From Streptomyces sp. RB17 (GTDB taxonomy: Bacteria > Actinomycetota > Actinomycetes > Streptomycetales > Streptomycetaceae), in contig NZ_WEGL01000007.1 in NCBI RefSeq assembly GCF_009604455.1, positions 496,001 through 560,000 of the forward strand: a DNA stretch of 64,000 nucleotides, in the 5' to 3' direction. The notes below the pieces were generated by a model. That model was not told the DNA's origin, did not search any database, and was given only the letters and a program-made list of their open reading frames with translations. Below, piece after piece: positions 48,486 to 59,812 of the stretch; position 1 is the stretch's first letter; every line of letters starts with the position of its first letter. Both the position numbers and the translations under genes were made by a program.

Positions 48486-48881
48486 GTGACTGTGCGACGG
48501 GAAGCGTTCCTCGACCGTGTGAAGGAACGCGGCGAATATGACACCCCGCAGGAGGCCGAACGCGCGGCCCGCGTGGTGCTCGCCCTGCTGGGCGCACACC
48601 TGGTCGGCGAGATACGCGCCCAACTGGCGGCGCGCCTGCCGGAAGACCTCTCCCCGATCCTGCTCAACCCGCTGCAAAGCGCCGAGCCGCTGCCCCCCGA
48701 GCGGTTCGTGCGCGCGACCGCGGCGTGGATCGAAGGGGCCACCGAACAGACCGCGGCCTGGGACGTCAGCGCGGTCCTGTCCACGGCGGCCGACGCCGCC
48801 GGCGACGACCTCCTCAAAGAGATCCTGCTCCAGCTCCCCGCGGGCTACGACCTCCTCTTCGGCCGCCCCCAGCCCACCTGA
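48486..48881 (+). CDS. DUF2267 protein
   Basis: 131 aa, GTG start. Helical DUF2267 fold: FLDRVKERGEYDTPQEAERAARVVLALLGAHLVGEIRAQLAARLP and the C-terminal ILLQLPAGYDLLFG. This family often sits beside hsp20 or stress genes; function unknown. It follows hsp20 by about 100 bp, and a second DUF2267 gene follows 60 bp on. Confidence 0.85.
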   Translation: MTVRREAFLDRVKERGEYDTPQEAERAARVVLALLGAHLVGEIRAQLAARLPEDLSPILLNPLQSAEPLPPERFVRATAAWIEGATEQTAAWDVSAVLSTAADAAGDDLLKEILLQLPAGYDLLFGRPQPT

Positions 48882-48944
48882 CCCCCCGGGTGACCGCACA
48901 CCGGCCACTACGACCCTGGTGAGAGAAAGGCAACCACCGCAGTG

Positions 48945-49379
48945 ATGTCCGACCAGAGCGCACCACTCCAGCAGTCCTACGGGAGGGCGTACGAGCAGAT
49001 GCTGGAGAAGGTCCGCTACGACGGCGCCTACCCCACCCGCGAAAAGGCCGAGGAAGCCGTCCGCCTCGTCCTCGCCGGACTGGGACGCCAGCTGACCGGC
49101 GACGAACGCGTCGAACTCGCCGCCCGCCTGCCCCTCGAAGCCGCACGCATCGTCACCGCCCAGATCCCCGACATCCAGCCGCTGACCGGCTGGGCCTTCG
49201 TCAATGACCTCGCCGCCCGCACCGGCGCCTCCCAGGCCACGACCCGCTGGGACACCGGATCGGTCTTCTCCGCCGTCGCGGCCCACGCCGGCCCCGATCT
49301 CCTCACCCGCATCCTGCGCCGGCTTCCCTCCGGCTACGCGCTCTTGTTCGGCCGTGCCGAACTCACCCAAGCCGCATAG
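48945..49379 (+). CDS. DUF2267 protein (second copy)
   Basis: 144 aa. Same fold: YEQMLEKVRYDGAYPTREKAEEAVRLVLAGLGRQLTGDERVELAARLP, with the end RILRRLPSGYALLFGRAE. It is a diverged tandem paralogue of the preceding gene. The ATG at 48945 follows GAGAGAAAGG; a GTG three bases earlier is possible. Confidence 0.85.
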   Translation: MSDQSAPLQQSYGRAYEQMLEKVRYDGAYPTREKAEEAVRLVLAGLGRQLTGDERVELAARLPLEAARIVTAQIPDIQPLTGWAFVNDLAARTGASQATTRWDTGSVFSAVAAHAGPDLLTRILRRLPSGYALLFGRAELTQAA

Positions 49380-49495
49380 GCAGGCCGGGCCTTTCAGGTC
49401 TCCTGGGAACGGACACCGGGCAAGTCCCCGACGTCCGCCTCCCCGCCCTGGCGGAAAACCGTCGGGCGCTTCGCCGGCACGGGGAACCATGAAGC

Positions 49496-50377
49496 ATGCG
49501 ACCGGATGACTGGTACCTCACGGAAGACGTCGACGACTTCCTCGGCCGAGCCGGGGCCTTTCTGCGGTCTCGGCCCGGACCGCACGTCATGCAGCTGACC
49601 TGGGCCGAGAGAGTGCGAGCGCGTGGGGCGGGGGCGTTCGGCACCGGAGTCCCCGTCTTCGGCGTGCTGGAGCGAGCGGGCGAGGTTCACGGCACCTTCT
49701 TCCGCCTCCCGCCGCGTGGTTTCGGCCTCTCCCCGCTCACGTCCGAGCAGGCCGACTCCCTCGCCGTCCGCCTGGCCGCCCTCGGGCACTCCGTCCCCTC
49801 CGTCAGCGCGGACCACGGCACGGCCACCGCCTTCGCCGAGGCCTGGCAGCGGCGCACCGGCGCGACGCCGGAACTCCGCGACACGCGGCTCCGTCTGTAC
49901 CGCCTCGGCACGCTCACCGCACCGGAGCCGCTGCCGGCGGGCCGGGGCCGCCTCCTGGGCGAGCGGGACCTCGAGCAAGCCATGTTCTGGTGCGGCGAGT
50001 TCGCCAAGGCCGTCGGGGAAGACGTCTCCATCGACGCCGACACGTGGGCCGGCACCCGCTTCGCCGACAAGCGCTACACGCTCTGGGAGACCCCGGACGG
50101 CACCCCCGTCTCCATCGCGGGCATGAACCCGTTGATCGGCGGCCAGATCCAGGTGGACGTCGTCTACACCCCGGCCCACCTGCGCGGTCGCGGCTACGCG
50201 GGCGCCGTGACGGCGGAGGTGAGCCGGGCCGCGCTGGCCGCGGGCGCGAGGGACGTCGTCCTGTTCGCCGACCTGTCCAACCCCACCAGCAACGCCCTCT
50301 ACCAGCGCCTCGGCTATCGCACGCTCACCGACTGGGCGGCGTACGACTTCTCGCGCGCCGCACCGGACGTCGGTTGA
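49496..50377 (+). CDS. GNAT N-acetyltransferase
   Basis: 293 aa. The C-terminal GNAT domain (about 165-285) has the acetyl-CoA site VVYTPAHLRGRGYAGAVTAE and VVLFADLSNPTSNALYQRLGYRTL. The N-terminal 150 residues are a domain of the kind found in two-part acetyltransferases (RPDDWYLTEDVDDFLGRAG...). Substrate unknown. Confidence 0.9.
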   Translation: MRPDDWYLTEDVDDFLGRAGAFLRSRPGPHVMQLTWAERVRARGAGAFGTGVPVFGVLERAGEVHGTFFRLPPRGFGLSPLTSEQADSLAVRLAALGHSVPSVSADHGTATAFAEAWQRRTGATPELRDTRLRLYRLGTLTAPEPLPAGRGRLLGERDLEQAMFWCGEFAKAVGEDVSIDADTWAGTRFADKRYTLWETPDGTPVSIAGMNPLIGGQIQVDVVYTPAHLRGRGYAGAVTAEVSRAALAAGARDVVLFADLSNPTSNALYQRLGYRTLTDWAAYDFSRAAPDVG

Positions 50378-50413
50378 GAACGGACGAGGGGGATCGACCC
50401 GGACGACGGACGG

Positions 50414-51280
50414 CTACCGGGCCAGCTCGGCCGTCTCGTTCAGGCGGGTCAGCTTGTGGGGGTTGCGCACCACGTGGATACGGGTGATCCGGCCGTCCTC
50501 CACCGTGAGGCTCACCGCGCTCGGCGCGCCGTCGAAGTCGACGCGGCCGGCCGGGGCGCCGTTGAGCCACACCGCCGTCGTCTCCAGCGTGTCCACCAGC
50601 CGGTGTGCACGCGCCAGCACCTTCGCGACCACGGCGGCTCCGTGGAACGGCGTCGCGGCGGCCGGCACCACCCCGCCCCCGTCGGTGACCATGACCACGT
50701 CCGGGGCCATGATCTCCAGCAGCTCGGCCAGCTGCCCGGTGCGCAGTGCGGCCAGGAAACGGTCCACCACGGCCCGCTGCTCGGAGCGGCTCACCCGCAT
50801 GCGCGGCCGTCGGGCCGCCACGTGCTCGCGGGCGCGCCGCGCGATCTGCCGCACCGTGGCCGCCGTCTTCCCGACCGCCTCGCCGATCTCCCCGTACGGC
50901 AGCTCGAAGACCTCGCGCAGCACGAACACCGCCCGCTCGGTCGGCCCGAGGGTTTCGAGGACCGTCAGCATCGCGATCGACACGCTCTCCGCGAGTTCGA
51001 CGTCCTCGGCGACGTCCGGGCTGGTCAGCAGCGGTTCCGGCAGCCACTCGCCGACGTACTCCTCGCGGCTGCGCGACAGGGTGCGCAACCGGTTGAGCGC
51101 CTGCCGGGTGACGATCCGGACCAGGTACGCCCGCGGGTCGCGGACCTGCGCCCGGTCGGCCTCGGCCCACCGCAGCCAGGACTCCTGCAGCACGTCCTCG
51201 GCGTCGGCCGCCGAGCCGAGCATCTCGTAGGCGACCGTGAAGAGCAGGCTGCGGTGGGTGAGGAAGGGGTCCTCGGTCAT
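50414..51280 (-). CDS. ECF41-family RNA polymerase sigma factor (SigJ-like)
   Basis: 288 aa. Region 2 (about 8-75), region 4 (about 105-160: LGPTERAVFVLREVFELPYGEIGEAVG) and a C-terminal SnoaL-like domain. ECF41 hallmarks are the WLPEPL linker after region 2 (GEWLPEPLLTS) and the DGGG motif in the C-terminal domain (VTDGGGVVPA). The domain acts as an intramolecular regulator. Start overlaps the stop of the CMD-like gene by 4 bases (ATGA). Confidence 0.93.
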   Translation of the reverse strand: MTEDPFLTHRSLLFTVAYEMLGSAADAEDVLQESWLRWAEADRAQVRDPRAYLVRIVTRQALNRLRTLSRSREEYVGEWLPEPLLTSPDVAEDVELAESVSIAMLTVLETLGPTERAVFVLREVFELPYGEIGEAVGKTAATVRQIARRAREHVAARRPRMRVSRSEQRAVVDRFLAALRTGQLAELLEIMAPDVVMVTDGGGVVPAAATPFHGAAVVAKVLARAHRLVDTLETTAVWLNGAPAGRVDFDGAPSAVSLTVEDGRITRIHVVRNPHKLTRLNETAELAR

Positions 51281-51843
51281 GAAACCGACGTCTGTGGACG
51301 TGCGGCCAGGGGGATCTCGCAGGCGTCCGAGAAGCCCTGGGACCTGACCCCGAGCGCCGTGTTGTTCCTGGTCGCGAAGTTGGCGAAGGCGATCGACGCG
51401 GTGATCTCGACCAGCGCCGCCGCGCCCAGCCGGTCGAGCAGGCGCGCGGACAGCTCGTCGGTGACGGTCGGCGGCGTGACCGACATCGCCTCGGCGTACT
51501 CCATCACGTCCCGCTCCAGCGGGGTGAAGACGTCCGACTCCCGCCAGCGCGGCACCTGGCTGGCCTTGGCCAGGTCCAGGTTCTTGTTCTGCGCCTGGAA
51601 GTAGTTGATGTCGAGGCACCAGCCGCAGCCGACCAGTGCGGCGACGGCCATGTGCGCGAACGACTTCAGGTTCTCGTCGGCCACGTCCCACGCGTTCACC
51701 CGGGCCCCCATCTCCTGGCCCGCCTCGACGACCCGGGGGTTGTGCCACGTGGCCTGGAGGGGTTCGGGCACCTTGCCGAACTGCTCGGTCAGGACCTCGG
51801 TCATCTCGGGGCCGAGCTCGGCCCTCGGGACGCGGAGCGTCAT
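51277..51843 (-). CDS. Carboxymuconolactone decarboxylase-like protein, ECF41 partner
   Basis: 188 aa. ATG after GAGGAGG. AhpD/CMD fold with the CxxC motif in ALVGCGWCLDINYFQ. ECF41 sigma genes are almost always paired with such a gene, which they switch on. Possible role in oxidative or quinone stress. Four-base overlap with the sigma gene. Confidence 0.9.
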   Translation of the reverse strand: MTLRVPRAELGPEMTEVLTEQFGKVPEPLQATWHNPRVVEAGQEMGARVNAWDVADENLKSFAHMAVAALVGCGWCLDINYFQAQNKNLDLAKASQVPRWRESDVFTPLERDVMEYAEAMSVTPPTVTDELSARLLDRLGAAALVEITASIAFANFATRNNTALGVRSQGFSDACEIPLAARPQTSVS

Positions 51844-51901
51844 GGTGTCCTCCTCATGCGACTCATCCATACGGCTCATGTGCGTGCCGGTTCGCCATGA
51901 A

Positions 51902-51928
51902 GACACCGCCGGGCTCCGGGATGTGACA
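51902..51928 (-). promoter_or_regulatory. ECF41-type promoter
   Basis: Read on the minus strand: TGTCACA (-35), 16 bp, then TGTC (-10; consensus CGTC), about 60 bp before the ATG of the CMD-like gene. The TGTCACA element is the established ECF41 mark, so the sigma factor probably transcribes its own operon. Confidence 0.6.
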
Positions 51929-51995
51929 CCCGGCTCGTCGGGTTCGTCAGGATTCGAGAAGCGCCGGCCGCGCCGTCCCCGCTACCGTGACCGCC

Positions 51996-54365
<2,370 letters not shown>

Positions 54366-54405
54366 GGAGACGGCGAGGAGCCAAGCGCCGTTGAGCTGAG
54401 GCCCG

Positions 54406-56436
54406 TCAGAACGGCAGCGGGCGGGCGTGGACCACGTCCAGGCGGGATACCGCCCTGGTCAGTACGGAGTACAGCCGGTGCGCGCCCCGCTCCTCCGCTT
54501 CCGCCACGGCCGCCGGTTCCACGGCCACGACATGGTCGTACTCCAGGCCCTTGGCCAGGGTCGCGGGGACGAGTGTCACGCGGGCGCCCAGTGCGTCCGG
54601 ACCCGCCGGGTCCAGGCCGGCTGCCGTGAGCGCCGCCCGCACGGCGTCCACGTCCGCGTCGGCGGCGACGACGCCCACCGAGCCCTCGTGGGCGAGCGCC
54701 TCGCGCACCGCGGTCACGGTCGTGGCCGGCACGTCGTCGGTCGGGCGCATCCTCAACTCGCCGTCCGTGCGGAGGGAATGTGCCGCGGGTACCGACACGT
54801 CCAGCCGGGGCAGCAGGCGGTTGGCCAGCGCCACGACGGCCGCCGGCACCCGGAAACCGATGGTCAGCGGGACCACGGCCGCGTCCGGCCGGCCGAGGTG
54901 GCGCAGCTGGACGGACCAGTCGCGGGCGGCCCACGGGGTGGTGCCCTGGGCGAGGTCGCCGAGGACGGTCAGCGAACCGAAGGCGGCGCGGCGGGCGATG
55001 GCCCGGCACTCCATGGGCGAGAGGTCCTGTGCCTCGTCGACGACGATGTGACCGCAGCCCTCGGGGTGTTCGATCAGTCCGGAGAGCTCGTCCAGCAGTA
55101 CCAGGTCGGCGGCCGACCAGCGGGCCGACTTGTACGAGCGCGGCGGGCGGGGCCACAGGAGCGCCGCCTGCTCGTCCGGGTCCAGCAGACCGCCGGCCCA
55201 CCTTGACAACTCCCTTGGATCGGCGAGGAGTTGCGCCAGCACCTCCTCGGGGCGGACCTTGGGCCAGACCAGGTCGAGGTGTTCGGTGACCGGCCGGGCC
55301 CGTTCGACGCGGCGCACCCAGGAGGCGGGCAGGACCCCGGAGCGCCGTTCGGCCCGCTCGCGCAGCCGCCGTACCACCCGGGTACGAACCCGCTCGCGGC
55401 CGATCGCGTACGGCGGCTCCTCGCTGCGGACCGCCTCGACGACGGCGGTCAGTTCAGCGGCGGGCACCCGCCACCGACCGGAGCCGTCCTGCACGGCGAG
55501 GTCGGTCACGCCGGCGGTGGTGACCCTGCCGTACAGCGCCCGGCGCAGCACCTCGGCCATCCGGGCGTCGTGTTTGAGCGCCGCCGTGTCCGCCGGGTCG
55601 GTGCCGGTGACCGGGTGCCGGGCGATCTCCTCCAGGAGGGTCGACTGTCGCACGCCGGTCTCGCCGAGCGAGGGCAGCACCTCGGCGATGTAGTGCAGGA
55701 ACGTGCGGTTGGGGCCGAGGATCAGCAGTCCGGCGCGCTGGAGCCGCTTGGGGTGGGTGTACAGCAGGTACGCGGCGCGGTGCAGGCCCACCGCCGTCTT
55801 GCCGGTGCCGGGCGCGCCCTGGACGCACACCGAGTCGGCGAGGGCGGCGCGGACCAGGTCGTCCTGTTCGGGCTGGATGGTGGCGGCGATGTCCCGCATG
55901 GGTCCGACGCGGGGCCGCTCGATCTCACGGGCGAGGATGTCGCTGGTCCGGGACGCGCCCCGGCCGAGGTGCTCGTCCTCGAGACCGGTGAGGTCGGCGG
56001 ACTCGCCCCGGCTGCCCGGCGCCCAGCCGAACCGGCGCCGTACCTCGACGCCCCTCGGGTCGCGGGCGCTCGCCTGGTAGAAGGCGCGGGAGACGGGGGC
56101 CCGCCAGTCGGCCACGAGGGGCGGGGCGGCCGGGTCCTCGGTGATCCGGAGCCGGCCGACGTGGTAGTTCTGCCCGCCGTGTTCGGGGTCGGTGCCGGCG
56201 AAGTCCAGGCGGCCGAAGAACAGCGGGCCCGGCGGGAGTTCGCGCAGCGCCTTGGCCTGGCTGCGCAACCGGTGGCCGAGGACCTCGGCGTCGGCTCCGG
56301 AGGCGGAGACGTCCTCGCCGATGACGACCTGTTCGGCGGCGCCCTCGACCATCGCGGCGAGGGCGGCACGGCACGTGTCGTGGTAGGCGCGCTCGCTGTG
56401 CAGGGTGTCGGTGAGGGCGGGGTCGAGTGACGTCAT
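54406..56436 (-). CDS. HelD-family DNA helicase/RNA polymerase recycling factor
   Basis: 676 aa, superfamily I. Walker A GAPGTGKTAVGLHRAAYLL (about 207), Walker B HIVVDEAQDLSPME, motif III LTVLGDLAQGTTPWAARDW, C-terminal motifs VVAVEPAAVAE and LTRAVSRLDVVHARP. The N-terminal coiled-coil arm (about 10-75) and the LADWRAPVSRAFYQASARDP insert are typical HelD features. Such proteins free stalled RNA polymerase and can protect from rifampicin. It is 50 bp downstream of a TetR gene. Confidence 0.85.
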   Translation of the reverse strand: MTSLDPALTDTLHSERAYHDTCRAALAAMVEGAAEQVVIGEDVSASGADAEVLGHRLRSQAKALRELPPGPLFFGRLDFAGTDPEHGGQNYHVGRLRITEDPAAPPLVADWRAPVSRAFYQASARDPRGVEVRRRFGWAPGSRGESADLTGLEDEHLGRGASRTSDILAREIERPRVGPMRDIAATIQPEQDDLVRAALADSVCVQGAPGTGKTAVGLHRAAYLLYTHPKRLQRAGLLILGPNRTFLHYIAEVLPSLGETGVRQSTLLEEIARHPVTGTDPADTAALKHDARMAEVLRRALYGRVTTAGVTDLAVQDGSGRWRVPAAELTAVVEAVRSEEPPYAIGRERVRTRVVRRLRERAERRSGVLPASWVRRVERARPVTEHLDLVWPKVRPEEVLAQLLADPRELSRWAGGLLDPDEQAALLWPRPPRSYKSARWSAADLVLLDELSGLIEHPEGCGHIVVDEAQDLSPMECRAIARRAAFGSLTVLGDLAQGTTPWAARDWSVQLRHLGRPDAAVVPLTIGFRVPAAVVALANRLLPRLDVSVPAAHSLRTDGELRMRPTDDVPATTVTAVREALAHEGSVGVVAADADVDAVRAALTAAGLDPAGPDALGARVTLVPATLAKGLEYDHVVAVEPAAVAEAEERGAHRLYSVLTRAVSRLDVVHARPLPF

Positions 56437-56461
56437 GACGCCAGCGTACCGCCACGGCGTT

Positions 56462-56485
56462 ACCCGGTTACATTTTTAACCGAGT
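56462..56485. promoter_or_regulatory. Imperfect inverted repeat in the TetR-helD spacer
   Basis: ACCCGGTTACATTTTTAACCGAGT has outer arms ACCCGGTTA / TTAACCGAGT. It lies just before the helD start; a TetR-type operator is a fair guess. Confidence 0.4.
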
Positions 56486-56486
56486 C

Positions 56487-57104
56487 TCATTGATCACGTC
56501 TCAGCTCCGGCAACCCCTCCCCCAGCCGCCGGAACGCCAGCTCGGCCGCCCGTACGGCGTCCGGCGCCACCTCCTCCACCCGCTCCCCCGCCGCGACCCG
56601 CCGCCAGTTCTCCTGGGCGAGGATCCGCTGTACGGCGATGATCTGCCCGGCGGCCAGCCGCGCGTCCAGCCCGCCCCCGAGCGCCTCGGCGAGGGCCGCC
56701 TCCGACCGCTCCAGATGGGTGTGCGCCCGCGCCACCAGGGCCGGGGTGCCGTAGAGCAGGGTGTGGAAGGCGAGCACCTGGGGATGGTCGTTCAGCCCGG
56801 TGACCGGGTCCCGCCGCTCGAGACCGGCCAGGAAGTGCCGGCGCAGCGCGTCCACCGGGTCCGCCGCCCCGGCGACCACCCGCGCGGCCTCCGCCTCGTG
56901 GTCGGCGATCCGGTGCAGGACCAGGTCCTCCTTCGCCGGGAAGTACCGGAAGAGCGTCGGCTTGGAGATCCCGGCCGCCGCCGCGACCTCGGCCACGGAC
57001 ACCGCGTCGAAGCCCCGCTCCAGGAACAGCCGCACGGCGATGTCCGACACGTCCTGGTACATCCGCCGCTTCTTGCGCTCACGCAGGCCGATCTCCTCAC
57101 CCAT
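56487..57104 (-). CDS. TetR-family transcriptional regulator
   Basis: 205 aa. HTH (about 10-58: RKKRRMYQDVSDIAVRLFLERGFDAVSVAEVAAAAGISKPTLFRYF) and a helical ligand domain. It is upstream of helD on the same strand, and a possible operator lies between. Ligand unknown. The MITE at 57178 sits just upstream of it. Confidence 0.92.
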   Translation of the reverse strand: MGEEIGLRERKKRRMYQDVSDIAVRLFLERGFDAVSVAEVAAAAGISKPTLFRYFPAKEDLVLHRIADHEAEAARVVAGAADPVDALRRHFLAGLERRDPVTGLNDHPQVLAFHTLLYGTPALVARAHTHLERSEAALAEALGGGLDARLAAGQIIAVQRILAQENWRRVAAGERVEEVAPDAVRAAELAFRRLGEGLPELRRDQ

Positions 57105-57177
57105 GCCGCCGAGCCTACGCACCGCGGCGGTGCCCGGCGCACGTCGGAGCCCTTGAGGTCGGTCCCGTCAGGGGACC

Positions 57178-57360
57178 CCTAGGCCCTGTCGTCAAACTCC
57201 AGCCGTCCGCCCGAAGGGCGGGCCCTGCGGCGTCAGGTGCGTGCTCTCGGCGTGCCGGACCCTGGCCCTCGTACTGGATGTACTTGGGCCTGGGTCCGGT
57301 GCGGCGAGAGTGCGTGCATGGCGTCGCGGGGCAGGCGGGAGTTTGACGACAGGGCCTAGG
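57178..57360. mobile_element. MITE-like element, 183 bp, with perfect 23-bp inverted termini
   Basis: CCTAGGCCCTGTCGTCAAACTCC (57178-57200) is the exact reverse complement of 57338-57360. Inside are further inverted repeats (for example GGACCCTGG...GGGCCTGGGTCC) and no coding frame. Internal CCTAG ends suggest a CTAG-type target, common for IS5-like elements. It lies between the tetR start and the kinase gene end, and its right end supplies the stop codon of that gene. Confidence 0.8.
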
Positions 57361-59461
57361 CCAGGGCACGAGCAAGATACGGGTTCGCCGTCGGCCGGGC
57401 GGGCAGCCCCAGGGAACCCTTGGCGGCTGCCAGGGTCATGGCGTACGAGTCCACGGCGCGGCGGACGTTGGGCGCGTCCAGACTGGCGCCGGTGACCAGC
57501 CGGTCGAGGTCCACATAGGCCGAGCGGACGATCTCGATCCACCGGTAGACCCGCCAGTCCTGCCGCCAGTCGCGGGTGTACTCCGCGGGCATCAGGGACT
57601 CCCAGCGCCGGAACATCCGGTCCCGGATCTCCGGCCGGGTCGGCGTCAGGTGCATGTGCCTGACCAGGTCGTACAGGGGATCGCCCACGGCCGCCAGCTC
57701 CCAGTCGATGAGGGTCAGCGCCAGGTGGTCGTCGCGGCGTACGAGGTTCCACGGATTCAGGTCGCCGTGCAACAGGATCGGCTTGCGGTGGCTCACGTCG
57801 TGCCGGGCCAGTATCTGCCGGAGCCGGTCGGCCTCGGGCAGGCCGAGGAGCCGGGCCAGGTGCTGGGACTCCTTGGGCAGCCCCCTGACCAGGGCCACGA
57901 GTTGCTCCGCCAGCCAGCCGTAGAAACGGAAGTCCCGCTCGCCGGCCGCGGGGTCGAGCTTCGTGTAGTCCACGCCCTTCAGCGCGCAGAGCTGGTCGAC
58001 GAGCCGGTCCGCCTCGTACGGGAGCAGCCCGTGCACCGGATGCTCGGGCGGCCGCTCGGTGTCGAAGGGCCCCTCGTAGGTGTGGACGGCGAAACTGTCC
58101 TTCCGGAATTTCCCGGGATAGCTCTCGCCCAGCGCGAGAATCCTCGGTGCCGCCACCGGCACCCCGGAATCCTCGATGGCCCGCAAAACCGCGTGCTCGC
58201 TGAGAAAGCTGCGTTCGCGCCGGCAGACCTTCGCCACTTTCCGCCGCACCACGACCGGGAATGCGATACCGGGGACCCGCACCACGGAATTCAGATGGGC
58301 CGTTCCCTTGAACACCCGGTCGGCCGGAGCGGCACCTTCCGCATGCAGCGCCGCATGCACCGCCGAGTAGGGGAAATCCCGGTGCTCGGGCACTCTTCGG
58401 TCCGGGTTCCAGGACGGGGAGACAAAGGTGGAGAAGAGACCCTTGCGCGCCTTTCCGCGCGAAATGCGCCAGCGGAACAGGACCCGCTCGATCTCCGCCT
58501 CGCTGGGCAGACTGCGCAGGTTCAGCGGCGCCCGGGCCGCCTCCAGGGCACGGCGCACCCGCCCCGTGGCGTGGTCCAGCCCCTTCTGGTCGAACGTCTC
58601 GTCCAGGGAGATCGCGGCGCGCATGACGTCCGGGTACACCGACTGGGCCTGCTCGAAGGCGATGTAGTGGCGCAGGTCCTTGGCCAGCCCGTTGACCGCC
58701 CCCGGGCGGATCCGCTGCATGGCCTCGGCCCAGGCGTCGATCACCTCGGACCACTGATGCCTCGGGTACCGCATGCGCACCAGATGGGTCGCCAGGTCGT
58801 GCAGGGGGTCGCCGTACGTCGCCAGTTCCCAGTCGACGCAGATCAGCGGGGGGTCCCCGGCGTAGGTCACGATCAGGTTGTCGCGGTGCAGGTCGGCGTG
58901 GAGCAGGCTGTACGGCCGGCGCGCCATCGGCGGCACCCGCTCGGCCAGCCGGACGAGCGCGTCCTCCGGGATGCCCAGCGCCGCGAACAGACCGCCGAAC
59001 GCCCTCCAGTTGGGCCGGCGGATCTGCTGGTCGGCACGGTGCGCCAGCGTCTGCAGAAAGCCCTGGCTGTCCTGGTCGTTGCTGGGCCAGCCGGCCGGCA
59101 GCGGCGGCAGCGCGCCCCGGCGCACCTGGGCCATCTGGGCGAGCAGCCCGGCGAGGGCCTTGATCAGCAGCGCGTCCACGGGTTTGCCGTTGCCGCACAC
59201 GCTGGAGAGCGGTACGCCCTCCACATAGCCGTGGATGGCGAACCCGTCCCCCTCCGCGAGGCACTCGGGCACGTGCGGCAGGACGCTCTTGACCGCCCGG
59301 AGGATCTCCGCCTCGTTGTGCCAGGTCCTGATCACCACCGGCAACGCCTCGGCCCGCCGGATCCGCACGGTCACCGAGGTGCCGGCGTCGCGGCCCAGGA
59401 GCTGGGCCATGGGCGGCGGGAGCGGCATCCGGTAGTTGTCGTTGTGGTGGCCGCTGCTCAT
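57356..59461 (-). CDS. Tandem aminoglycoside-phosphotransferase-fold protein
   Basis: 701 aa. Two APH/choline-kinase-like domains in one chain. The first (about 15-330) has the catalytic loop LLHADLHRDNLIVTYAG and metal-binding VDWELATYGDPLHDLATH. The second (about 360-690) has LLHGDLNPWNLVRRDD and IDWELAAVGDPLYDLVRH. Both loops keep the Asp and Asn, so both may be active. The first domain has no visible Lys-containing P-loop entry, so kinase activity there is less certain. The stop codon is the TAG at the MITE end. It is read from the same strand as the GntR genes upstream. Confidence 0.82.
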   Translation of the reverse strand: MSSGHHNDNYRMPLPPPMAQLLGRDAGTSVTVRIRRAEALPVVIRTWHNEAEILRAVKSVLPHVPECLAEGDGFAIHGYVEGVPLSSVCGNGKPVDALLIKALAGLLAQMAQVRRGALPPLPAGWPSNDQDSQGFLQTLAHRADQQIRRPNWRAFGGLFAALGIPEDALVRLAERVPPMARRPYSLLHADLHRDNLIVTYAGDPPLICVDWELATYGDPLHDLATHLVRMRYPRHQWSEVIDAWAEAMQRIRPGAVNGLAKDLRHYIAFEQAQSVYPDVMRAAISLDETFDQKGLDHATGRVRRALEAARAPLNLRSLPSEAEIERVLFRWRISRGKARKGLFSTFVSPSWNPDRRVPEHRDFPYSAVHAALHAEGAAPADRVFKGTAHLNSVVRVPGIAFPVVVRRKVAKVCRRERSFLSEHAVLRAIEDSGVPVAAPRILALGESYPGKFRKDSFAVHTYEGPFDTERPPEHPVHGLLPYEADRLVDQLCALKGVDYTKLDPAAGERDFRFYGWLAEQLVALVRGLPKESQHLARLLGLPEADRLRQILARHDVSHRKPILLHGDLNPWNLVRRDDHLALTLIDWELAAVGDPLYDLVRHMHLTPTRPEIRDRMFRRWESLMPAEYTRDWRQDWRVYRWIEIVRSAYVDLDRLVTGASLDAPNVRRAVDSYAMTLAAAKGSLGLPARPTANPYLARALA

Positions 59462-59812
59462 CTCGCCCTGACGCGTGGCGAGGCCCACGAATCTTTCGTA
59501 CGGCGCATGCGCTGCGCCGGGTTCGGCGCGTTCCCCACGAAAGAGGTGGGGAACGGGAGGTGCGCCCACTGGCCGCTCCGAAATACTCGCGCTGGTGGAA
59601 AGTATGGCAAACGGTAAACGCGGGCGTCTGTCCGCACGAGTGGAACCGTGGTCGAGTAGCCACAACGGGTGTGTTCGGCGCTCGTCCGCGTCGGATCCTT
59701 TTCCGGTCGGCACGTTTGCCGACCGGTACGTACGAACGGGAGCGGTTGCTCACGCGGTGCGCGCATGCTACAGCACGCCGCTCGACCGGCCCCCCGAATC
59801 GCGGGGCCGCGC
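59462..59812 (-). other. Long leader region of the tandem kinase-fold gene
   Basis: Between the GntR gene stop (59813) and the start of the kinase gene, 351 bp with two hairpins: CGTTCCCCAC/GTGGGGAACG (59529-59555) and CCGGTCGGCA-CGTT-TGCCGACCGG (59703-59726). No gene in it. The second hairpin likely ends the GntR transcript or folds in a leader RNA. Confidence 0.55.
59703..59726 (-). terminator. Perfect hairpin downstream of the first GntR gene
   Basis: CCGGTCGGCA and TGCCGACCGG with a four-base loop. It is 87 bp after the stop of the GntR gene on the minus strand. An operator is the alternative reading. Confidence 0.55.
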
